Shown piece after piece: positions 1 through 5,889 of a stretch of DNA of 6,059 nucleotides. Origin of the DNA: CAYFLR01 sp964343805 (GTDB lineage: Bacteria > Bdellovibrionota_B > Oligoflexia > CAYFLR01); assembly GCA_964343805.1 (NCBI GenBank), contig CAYFLR010000121.1, positions 1 through 6,059 on the forward strand, read 5' to 3'. The first letter of the stretch is position 1; every line of letters begins with the position of its first letter. A model generated the notes under the pieces. It was not told the origin of the DNA. It did no database searches and saw nothing but the letters and a program-made list of their open reading frames with translations. A program made the translations under genes and the position numbers.

Positions 1-3
1 TCC

Positions 4-32
4 TTCCGGTTATGCGTTTTTCCGGAATTTTT
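4..32 (+). terminator. Possible small hairpin followed by T-run
   Basis: TTCCGG at 4-9 is complementary to CCGGAA at 22-27 across a 12-base loop, and five T follow at 28-32. Read on the plus strand this looks like a weak intrinsic terminator, perhaps for a rightward gene left of the window that converges on the TPR gene. On the minus strand the same stem lies just past the stop codon of the TPR gene, but the window ends before any T-run could be seen there. TTCCGGAA at 20-27 is itself a palindrome, so chance is a real alternative. Confidence 0.25.
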
Positions 33-49
33 GTGAATTCTATGGAGGA

Positions 50-1348
50 TTAGCTTTGCAACCAAAATCCCAGCTGAAGGATAATTCCCCATATATAAGA
101 AAGGTTCCAACTCTTGCTAAAGTGTTCCTCCCATGCCTGATAGTCTTTTCTTTTTGAAGCCAACAATCCTAATATGTAATGACAAAATGTTTGATCTCGC
201 ATTTTTTGATTTGTTTTTGCATAATCAAGACAATTTAAAATCAATGATTTTGCCTCTTTCATCATGCCTTCTTGAAAGAGCAAAAGAGACTCTAGAGGAC
301 GGATGTCTATGGTAAAAAATTCATCACTGCGATCGTAAAAAAGGGATCTATGTTTTTGTAATAGAGATCTTGCCTCTTTGGTCTGGTGGCAAATCAGAAG
401 TTTTTCTAAATAATCTTTAACTATATCTTCTAGCTCCATTAGGGGAATATTTTGCTCGGAAAGTTGTTTAAATTTATCTAAGGCTAGAGTGAAATTTCCT
501 TGGTGGAACTCTAAATTCGCATTCAATCGATCAAACCGTGATGATAAATTAGTTAAGCCCTGATGGTGACTCATTAAGGATTTAAACTCATCAAAGCAAT
601 TTTTTGCCTGAGCCAGATCACCTTGAATGGTATATAATTCAACAAGGTAGCTTAGAATGCGGATTTGATCGTTAAAACGATCATTTATTAAAAAGAAAGA
701 TTGACACTCTAGCCAATGGTCTTGGGCTGATTCGAACTCGCCTCTTACAAATGCGTCCATACCTAAAAGGCGGTGAATAACCGCTTGGATATAACCATAT
801 TGGTCTTTAGAAGTCTCATTTCTTACTTGATTTAACAAGAATCTCTTTTTTACTCTATCACCTAGTTTTTCATAATATACTGAGAGGTTGATTAAACAGT
901 GATAATACAAATGGGGATGTTGACTCGTTTTAAATAAGGAGGAAGCCTCCATAATAGCTGTACAAGCTTGATCAAATTCACCTAGGTATCCATAAATAAA
1001 GGCCAAGGTTCCCCATAATTCACCCCATAGAAAGCCCTCTTCTTGATTCAATTCATCAAGTTGCTTGCCTTGGGATTCAGCTTCAGTTTTCAAAATATTT
1101 AAAGCTGAATGGTATTTTTGCTCTTCAATTAAAACTCTAGCTTCTATAATCACCTTAGGAATCTTCTCTAATTTTGGAAGCAGGGTCTTTGTTGTTTGAA
1201 AATCTCCGAGAAGGAGGGCGGATTTAGCTACTATAAAGCTTTCAATAGGACTCAGAAGGTCATTGTCGCCTTTGAAGTCAGTTAAAAAACTCATCAAAAT
1301 TTTAGAAAATTCAGAATGTAAATAAAGCTGGGTCAGTGTTGTGTGCAA
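50..1348 (-). CDS. TPR-like helical repeat protein, cytoplasmic
   Basis: Predicted 432-residue protein built almost entirely of helix-turn-helix repeats that resemble degenerate tetratricopeptide repeats. Such proteins act as scaffolds for protein-protein contacts; no specific partner can be named. TPR-like units with the Gly-x-Phe/Leu/Asp-x-x-Ala pattern lie near residues 112-140 (YGYLGEFDQA), 190-218 (VRGEFESAQ), 229-257 (IQGDLAQAK), 272-297 (HQGNFTLAL), 353-378 and 389-412. No signal peptide, membrane segment or DNA-binding domain is visible, so a cytoplasmic location is likely. The start is TTG (1346-1348), supported by an AGGA Shine-Dalgarno (1356-1359) seven bases upstream; the next in-frame Met is residue 19. 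The gene begins 12 bases after the stop of the protease gene, so co-transcription and possibly translational coupling are expected. The last residues, rich in Trp/Leu/Ile, are hydrophobic but look like a final helix. The reading frame is certain, the fold likely, the function unknown. Confidence 0.85.
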   Translation of the reverse strand: MHTTLTQLYLHSEFSKILMSFLTDFKGDNDLLSPIESFIVAKSALLLGDFQTTKTLLPKLEKIPKVIIEARVLIEEQKYHSALNILKTEAESQGKQLDELNQEEGFLWGELWGTLAFIYGYLGEFDQACTAIMEASSLFKTSQHPHLYYHCLINLSVYYEKLGDRVKKRFLLNQVRNETSKDQYGYIQAVIHRLLGMDAFVRGEFESAQDHWLECQSFFLINDRFNDQIRILSYLVELYTIQGDLAQAKNCFDEFKSLMSHHQGLTNLSSRFDRLNANLEFHQGNFTLALDKFKQLSEQNIPLMELEDIVKDYLEKLLICHQTKEARSLLQKHRSLFYDRSDEFFTIDIRPLESLLLFQEGMMKEAKSLILNCLDYAKTNQKMRDQTFCHYILGLLASKRKDYQAWEEHFSKSWNLSYIWGIILQLGFWLQS

Positions 1349-1360
1349 AGTGAGTTCCTA

Positions 1361-4048
1361 TTAAAATTTAATAGTGGGATGAAATTCTTTGATCCACAAT
1401 TCCAAAACCCCTAATGTTAAAGGAGTTGCAGTAAATAGTCCCCTATTATATTTATATACTTGCAAGGAAGAATTCTCTTTATGGAGGATTCTAATGCCTG
1501 GTTTAATTAAACTGGAATCGTTTAAATAAAGTGAGTGACTCTCACACCCTCCTTGAGGGGAAAGGTCATTGGAAAGAAGTATCTCTTTTTGTTCATATGG
1601 AAGGAATGGAGTTTGCAGCATTTTATAACCGATTCCATTATAAACAATGTATTTTTTTACATCTCTATTAGAATCTTTAGAATGAATTCTACGAACTTGA
1701 GTTGATAGCTCATACTCAAGATGGGGTTTTAAAAAATGACCTCTGGTGGTGAGTCTATAACCCGGATTTTGCCTCCCTTTAACTTTGCCCTTAAATAGAC
1801 AGGGTTTCTTTTTTGAAACTAATGGATCAGGAAATCGGGTAGAGCAAAGTTGTATTTCTCCGTCAGAGTGCATGGTTAACTGGTAATCATGCTGGTCAGG
1901 GGAGTTTTCAATATCTCCCACGATGCTGGTCCAATTGACCTGATAGTGAACTCTATGTTCTGTATTAGGGGAATCAATTCTCTTAAAATTTATAGTTAAG
2001 GGATTTTGAGTTTTGAACACGTCTACAAATCCATTCACATATCCTTCTTTACCATACCATCTCCCCATCATAGATGATTTATTGATTAACCCAAATTGAC
2101 CCATTCGAGATACTGAATTAAGGTAGGTATAGGAGTGATCTTGTTGCTTCTGTGAAGAGGGAAAGGACCTAGCAAATTCTAAATCCAAACACCTATAACT
2201 TTGGGAACAGTTTGAAAAATTAAGTAACAGCCAATCTTTTGGATCCTTTGGGTTAATAAACTTATATTTAAATAAAGATGTTGGAGTACTGATGTATTCT
2301 TTTTTGGAGACAGTGGAAATTAAAGACAATTGGTTATTTTTTAACTTAAGGGAGAAACGTTCTTTTATACTTTTCCCCTGTGCGCTGCAAATACTCTTTA
2401 AATCCCAAGCTTGTAGGTCCAGGGTATGAGCTTGCAGGTTCACCTCTATTCCCCAGCTGGTGATTTCTGGTTGAACTATATTGACATCATCTTTCTGATA
2501 TTCTCCTTGCCCTATATAGGTTTGGTTATTAAAAAGGTTATTAAGGATCTCCTGTTTCTTTTTAAGCCCTTCTTTTAAAGTGAAAACTGAGATCTTAGCA
2601 GGGTCCATGATATCAAAATTAAGAGCAAGCATACCTCTTCCATGGTTTACTAAACCATCGACGATGCTATTAAAATTGTTAAAATTGATGAGATTATTAT
2701 CAATCATCAGAATTTGTTGCCCTTCATATTTTTTTAATACCGGTACTCTTCCTGCCCTGTTTAGGAAAACCCCTTCTAAGAAACTGTTTGGAAGTTGTTG
2801 ATATAGGGTCACTGCTCCTCCAATTTCCGAGGCTTCGTTGCCTCCAATTTCCGAAGCTTCATTGCCTCCAATTTCCGAGGCTTCATTGCCTCCAATTTCC
2901 GAGGCTTCGTTGCCTCCAATTTCCGAGGCTTCGTTGCCTCCAATTTCTGAAGCTTCATTGCCACTGATTTCAAAACTTTGAAGAGTTGTAGACGGAGTTG
3001 CTTTTTTTAATTGGAATGTGGTTCCGGTGGACCAGGTAATGATGGGTTGACTTTGACCTAATCGAGAAATTTCATAAGTTGCAAGATTATTACCCCTATA
3101 GTTATGTGCATTCGAGCTATTTCCAGGAGTAACATAGACTTTTTGTTTTATGTATTCATTGAGCCCCAGATGCAAATAGGGAAAATGGATAAAGTAGGTT
3201 GTTTTTAGTATCGGGTCATAGGCTAAAAGAAGACCAATTAATTGATCACTCTTTTCTAAGAAGACTCCACCTCCGCTCATACCTGGGTGGGCTAGAGATC
3301 TGGTTTTATAAATATGCATTGCTCCCACAACATTATTATCCATGAAAGAATAATCTATTGATGAATTTGTCTGATCATTTTGTTTTGTACTCACAATTTT
3401 TAAAGTCGGTGATTTTCTGGTGGCGGGGAAGCCAACCATTTGAACCACGGGATCTTGTAAAATATAGTTAATACTTCTACTGTTTGTTTGATAATAACTC
3501 CAAGGAGCTTGTAAATATTGTGACACTCTTAAAATAAAGTTTTCATAAACCTGCCTTGTAAAGGGGTCCGCCTGGGGTGATTTAAAATACTCATAATATC
3601 TATCCAAGTTCTCTTGTGATAAAGGGAGCGGTGGAAAAGCTCTTACTTTGAGTGGTGTGGCAGTTGATAAGGAAAACAGAGCCAGGTCATATTTGGGGAG
3701 TAGCAGTACAGATTTAGGGTCCACTTTCCAGCTTTTTTGCAGTAATTTTAAGTGGAAATTCTGATAAGAATTAGCCAATACATGGAAAGCAGTAGCAAAT
3801 ATGTAATTATGTTGGTTGCTTTGTTCCATGATTGATATGAGAATCGCTGTTCCAAAGGTGGTGGATTTAGGTTGTGTGGTATTATCTAATACGATTTGCG
3901 CTATTCCACACTTTGAATCCTTTTCCTGGCATGAATTAAAGAAGTTTGACTGAATCTTGCTGTCTAAGTTTATTCGACTTTTACAGGTTAGAAGCGACAA
4001 AATGATGAAAAATAGTAACGATAATTGCTTGCTTAATCTCAAATGCAT
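1361..4048 (-). CDS. Trypsin-like (S1) protease lipoprotein with octapeptide repeats and long unknown C-terminal region
   Basis: Predicted 895-residue exported protein. Residues 1-22 form a signal peptide: Arg4 and Lys7, a hydrophobic core, then LSLLTC with Cys22 as the probable lipidated residue (Thr at -1 is a relaxed lipobox). Residues about 45-300 resemble an S1/Deg-like serine protease: His89 in TAFHV, Asp121 in KYDLALF and Ser258 in GMSGGG form a complete triad. The 137-residue Asp-Ser gap implies an insertion near 140-235. Residues 363-410 are six GNEASEIG octapeptides. Residues about 421-478 faintly resemble a PDZ domain (GQQILMIDNNLI followed by a helix), as in HtrA proteases; this is weak. 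Residues 480-895 are unrecognised, with Cys554, 614, 620, 735, 750 and 835 available for disulfides. The ATG at 4046-4048 has only a modest GGGA upstream; the signal peptide supports it. This is the first gene of an operon with the TPR gene and is divergent from the lipoprotein gene at 4393. Substrate unknown. Confidence 0.88.
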   Translation of the reverse strand: MHLRLSKQLSLLFFIILSLLTCKSRINLDSKIQSNFFNSCQEKDSKCGIAQIVLDNTTQPKSTTFGTAILISIMEQSNQHNYIFATAFHVLANSYQNFHLKLLQKSWKVDPKSVLLLPKYDLALFSLSTATPLKVRAFPPLPLSQENLDRYYEYFKSPQADPFTRQVYENFILRVSQYLQAPWSYYQTNSRSINYILQDPVVQMVGFPATRKSPTLKIVSTKQNDQTNSSIDYSFMDNNVVGAMHIYKTRSLAHPGMSGGGVFLEKSDQLIGLLLAYDPILKTTYFIHFPYLHLGLNEYIKQKVYVTPGNSSNAHNYRGNNLATYEISRLGQSQPIITWSTGTTFQLKKATPSTTLQSFEISGNEASEIGGNEASEIGGNEASEIGGNEASEIGGNEASEIGGNEASEIGGAVTLYQQLPNSFLEGVFLNRAGRVPVLKKYEGQQILMIDNNLINFNNFNSIVDGLVNHGRGMLALNFDIMDPAKISVFTLKEGLKKKQEILNNLFNNQTYIGQGEYQKDDVNIVQPEITSWGIEVNLQAHTLDLQAWDLKSICSAQGKSIKERFSLKLKNNQLSLISTVSKKEYISTPTSLFKYKFINPKDPKDWLLLNFSNCSQSYRCLDLEFARSFPSSQKQQDHSYTYLNSVSRMGQFGLINKSSMMGRWYGKEGYVNGFVDVFKTQNPLTINFKRIDSPNTEHRVHYQVNWTSIVGDIENSPDQHDYQLTMHSDGEIQLCSTRFPDPLVSKKKPCLFKGKVKGRQNPGYRLTTRGHFLKPHLEYELSTQVRRIHSKDSNRDVKKYIVYNGIGYKMLQTPFLPYEQKEILLSNDLSPQGGCESHSLYLNDSSLIKPGIRILHKENSSLQVYKYNRGLFTATPLTLGVLELWIKEFHPTIKF
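2817..2962 (-). repeat. Six 24-bp tandem repeats encoding GNEASEIG, in frame
   Basis: Six uninterrupted 24-bp units begin at 2817, 2841, 2865, 2889, 2913 and 2937. They encode residues 363-410 of the protease as six identical GNEASEIG octapeptides. The units differ only at synonymous third positions (AAT/AAC, GCT/GCC, TCA/TCG). Units 2, 3 and 6 (coding order) are identical in DNA. FEISG just before the first unit looks like a decayed extra copy. The array adds two Glu per unit, giving an acidic, probably flexible linker between the protease domain and the C-terminal region. A unit of 24 bp means copy-number changes keep the frame. Confidence 0.97.
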
Positions 4049-4299
4049 GACATCCCATATTTTAGTTTTATTCTCATAATACCATAATAAGGCGATAATC
4101 TGTGACCCAGTTGGAGATAGATCTGGGAATTATGCCGACAATTTCACGACATTCGTTATGTGATACAAAAGTTCTGATTCTTTAACTTATTGAAAATATA
4201 AATAAAATAATAGGTGGTTTCATGTAAAGATAAGTTGAAAGAGTGTGTAAATGTATGAAATTAAGGTGAAAATAGAAGAATAATGATGAAAAATCAAGT

Positions 4300-4326
4300 T
4301 TGACATATAATGTCTTCAAATAAAAT
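4300..4326 (+). promoter_or_regulatory. Putative promoter of the rightward lipoprotein gene
   Basis: A consensus -35 TTGACA (4300-4305) is followed 15 bases later by TAAAAT (4321-4326), one mismatch from the TATAAT -10 box. The spacer is shorter than the usual 16-18. Transcription would begin near 4333, leaving a leader of about 60 bases. The palindrome GACAT-ATA-ATGTC (4302-4314) overlaps the -35 box and could be an operator, though its arms are only 5 bp. Confidence 0.4.
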
Positions 4327-4379
4327 CTGGTTAAAAAACTAGGTTTTTAGTAGAAAAAAGAGAAAACAATGACTTAAAC

Positions 4380-4386
4380 AAAGGAG
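4380..4386 (+). promoter_or_regulatory. Shine-Dalgarno that fixes the lipoprotein start at 4393
   Basis: AAAGGAG (4380-4386) touches the first in-frame ATG at 4387, leaving no spacer, but lies six bases before the second ATG at 4393. The second is therefore the probable start. It yields an N-terminus MKWMVFLTIL, a normal compact lipoprotein signal. Confidence 0.8.
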
Positions 4387-4392
4387 ATGTTT

Positions 4393-5217
4393 ATGAAATG
4401 GATGGTTTTTTTAACAATTTTAATAATTACAAGTGCTTGTGGGTCTAGATCATCAAATGAGAACACTAAAGGAGAATTAAAGGGGATTTACGGAAAAGAA
4501 GAGAAATGGGTTCAAGAAGATAGGTATCACTTTTTAGAAATTATTCCCCATGAAGATAACACAGTATGTATCTATGCACTGTCACTTGAGGAAAGTAGTG
4601 TACCAAAGATTCTAAAAGAGAAGAGTTCCTTAACTGGTGAAGCCCAGCTTCAACACCAATTAGACATGATGAAGGCAAAGTGGAAGTTATTTGCCAAAGA
4701 TCATTATCCCCGTTATGTGGAGAAATTCAATACTGAATATCCAGCCAATGTTGAAATACTAGATGATTTAGAGTCATTTCCTTCTGACATCAAAGAATTC
4801 ATGATACAAGGAATATTAAATCAGCCCCGACGTGGGATTATGTTAGGGGTAAGTGCTACTGGCTTGTCACTTTTAAGTAATGCAATCCCCACACTTGCAC
4901 TGGGATTAGGCATTGGTTCCATATTGATCAGTTCCTATATAATACTCGATTTGACAGGGGTGGTTAAAATTATAGGGAAAAAAGTACCCGATTTAGAGGT
5001 TGAACGGTCGACTTTAGACAAAATTTCCGATCCAGAGGTCTCTGCATTAAACAAAGATGAGCTTGTACAGGGATTGGTAAATACTTTCAAAAGACGATAT
5101 TATAACCGAAATTATCCATACCGTAATCTCAACGTAACCAAATGCATGTCCTCGCTTGAAATAAGTCAAGGAGTGAGCCAACTGACGTTAGATGCAGGTA
5201 GCGATGAAATAAGGTGA
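4393..5217 (+). CDS. Predicted lipoprotein with internal Gly-rich hydrophobic segment
   Basis: Predicted 274-residue protein that I do not recognise. Residues 1-16 are a lipoprotein signal peptide (Lys2, hydrophobic core, ITSAC) with Cys16 as the lipidation site, followed by a short Ser/Asn-rich linker. Residues 30-145 are mixed and charged, with a probable helix at 81-112 and Cys59. Residues about 148-195 are strongly hydrophobic and Gly/Ser-rich (for example TLALGLGIGSILISSYIILD). They are long enough for one or two membrane passes, which is unusual in a lipidated protein and recalls membrane-inserting segments. After this come a basic stretch (IIGKK), an acidic region, and a basic aromatic patch RRYYNRNYPYRN (234-245) near Cys251; Cys59 and Cys251 could form a disulfide. 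The ATG at 4393 is chosen because of the Shine-Dalgarno at 4380-4386; the in-frame ATG at 4387 would add two residues. It is divergent from the protease operon, so a shared role is possible but unproved. Confidence 0.85.
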   Translation: MKWMVFLTILIITSACGSRSSNENTKGELKGIYGKEEKWVQEDRYHFLEIIPHEDNTVCIYALSLEESSVPKILKEKSSLTGEAQLQHQLDMMKAKWKLFAKDHYPRYVEKFNTEYPANVEILDDLESFPSDIKEFMIQGILNQPRRGIMLGVSATGLSLLSNAIPTLALGLGIGSILISSYIILDLTGVVKIIGKKVPDLEVERSTLDKISDPEVSALNKDELVQGLVNTFKRRYYNRNYPYRNLNVTKCMSSLEISQGVSQLTLDAGSDEIR

Positions 5218-5256
5218 AATTAGCCTAATATAAAAGGAGTTTTGTACGCAGTTTGT

Positions 5257-5480
5257 ATGCCTGGCCATTCAGCATCACGATGGTTCTCATGGTTATAGAT
5301 CGGGAAAATCAAAAATGATGGCGGTAGATACTACAAGTTAGATATGAATATGGCTACAGTTAAGAATGAATATATACTCGTAAAGGTTTTTCACCTAGTC
5401 GGTCACCCCAAAATAACATGATCCATTACTACTTCTGGCTGTATGATAAAAACGCTATAAGCCTTTATAAACTTTCGTAA
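5257..5480 (+). pseudogene. Possible decayed gene remnant downstream of the lipoprotein
   Basis: An AAAAGGAG Shine-Dalgarno-like site (5232-5239) lies 15 bases after the lipoprotein stop. An ATG at 5257 opens a frame that stops at TAG (5296-5298), reopens as 40 protein-like codons (including DGGRYYKLDMNMATVKNEYI) and stops at 5421. A frame shifted by one base then reads MIHYYFWLYDKNAISLYKLS from 5418 to a TAA at 5478-5480. Joining these needs one stop-codon change and one frameshift near the CCCCAAAA run at 5406-5413. I recognise no family. The alternative is non-coding DNA giving short open frames by chance, because part of this stretch also belongs to the 25-bp inverted repeat. Confidence 0.3.
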
Positions 5481-5609
5481 TGACTCTATGGTAACGTGCT
5501 GATCTCGTCTGGTGTGGTGTTTCGCCCGCAGTGGAACTGGGGGTGCACTACACGGTTTAGCTAGATAGTTATCCAGAAACTGTCAAAAATCTTTACGAGT
5601 AAATATTCA
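5367..5609. repeat. 25-bp near-perfect inverted repeat enclosing about 190 bases
   Basis: The left arm (5367-5391, containing ATACTCGTAAAGGTTTTT) is the reverse complement of the right arm (5585-5609, containing AAAAATCTTTACGAGTAAAT) at 23 of 25 positions. As RNA, one mismatch (5386/5590) becomes a G-U pair, leaving only A5374/A5602 unpaired. Inside, TTCTGG (5433-5438) pairs with CCAGAA (5573-5578), and a stable hairpin sits at 5512-5553. No target-site duplication flanks the arms. It could be a structured RNA closed by a long terminal stem, an inverted duplication, or an old small mobile element. Confidence 0.75.
5512..5553. other. Stable GC-rich nested hairpin inside the inverted repeat
   Basis: GTGTGGTG (5512-5519) pairs with CACTACAC (5546-5553) over eight positions, one of them G-U on the plus-strand RNA. 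Within it, CCC (5525-5527) can pair with GGG (5540-5542), and CAGT (5529-5532) with ACTG (5536-5539) around a GGA triloop. The three stems stack into a single long hairpin, the most GC-rich part of this AT-rich tract. Confidence 0.5.
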
Positions 5610-5702
5610 CTACCTGGAATAGTCTAGTCTTATTATTTATTTTGTTAAGAGATAAAAGTTTTAGTTCCGGTAAAAGGCTAAATTGTGCTAGTTTCTTAAA
5701 TG

Positions 5703-5776
5703 ACATAGGTTCCTCCTTCAGGCTATTTTTGTGTGGTTACAAAATTCTACCTAAAGTTTGGACCTATGTTTTTTTT
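5703..5776 (+). terminator. Inverted repeat with eight-T tail, large loop
   Basis: ACATAGGT (5703-5710) is perfectly complementary to ACCTATGT (5762-5769). The stem extends inward by a T-G and a C-G pair, and eight T run through 5769-5776. The loop of about 47 bases carries its own 6-bp hairpin, TTTTGT/ACAAAA (5727-5732 and 5739-5744). The T-run makes it a candidate rho-independent terminator for rightward transcription from the lipoprotein gene or from the structured region. The large loop is atypical. Confidence 0.45.
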
Positions 5777-5808
5777 ATTTCGAATTACCCACCATCAACC
5801 GAGATGAA

Positions 5809-5853
5809 CCGAAAATTGGGCTGAGCCAGCCGTGGCGAAACCCAATTTGGCGG
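5809..5853. other. Nested palindrome of 45 bp
   Basis: AAATTGGG (5813-5820) pairs with CCCAATTT (5841-5848). Inside this, GCCA (5825-5828) pairs with TGGC (5833-5836) around GCCG, and outside it CCG (5809-5811) pairs with CGG (5851-5853). No T-run follows on either strand, so it is not an ordinary terminator. Its size matches the palindromes of the downstream array, but its sequence and spacing (centre 82 bases before the first array unit) do not. Confidence 0.55.
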
Positions 5854-5889
5854 CGAAGACGTCCCTCTGATCTGACTATTCGTGAAAAA

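Larger units (their letters stand above)
4049..4392. other. Divergent intergenic region
   Basis: This AT-rich 344-base spacer separates the divergent protease operon (left, minus) and lipoprotein gene (right, plus), so both promoters should lie here. The right half holds a plausible sigma70-type promoter for the rightward gene. For the leftward operon I see no convincing -35/-10 pair. A 5-bp stem CCCAG/CTGGG (4106-4110 and 4123-4127) would fall in its leader, but is too short to interpret. The stretch 4230-4295 is strongly purine-rich on the plus strand, with no gene. Confidence 0.7.

Noticed and set aside
133..315. 60-codon plus-strand open frame
   Set aside because: It lies wholly inside the minus-strand TPR gene, has no ribosome-binding site and its peptide has no recognisable features.
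2580..2801. 73-codon plus-strand open frame
   Set aside because: It is antisense to the protease gene, whose signal peptide, triad and repeats make the minus strand clearly the coding one.
2817..2960. CRISPR or non-coding satellite
   Set aside because: The units are contiguous without spacers, are multiples of three and encode the same octapeptide within an open frame.
4252..4284. Ten-codon frame MYEIKVKIEE as a possible leader peptide
   Set aside because: It lies upstream of the likely promoter at 4300-4326, and such short frames are expected by chance.
5367..5609. Definite retron or insertion sequence
   Set aside because: No reverse transcriptase or transposase is present and no target-site duplication is seen at the arm ends, so only a neutral inverted-repeat call is supported.
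5642..5824. 60-codon plus-strand open frame starting at TTG
   Set aside because: There is no Shine-Dalgarno before it. It runs through the T-tailed inverted repeat and into the 5809-5853 palindrome, which fits non-coding DNA better.
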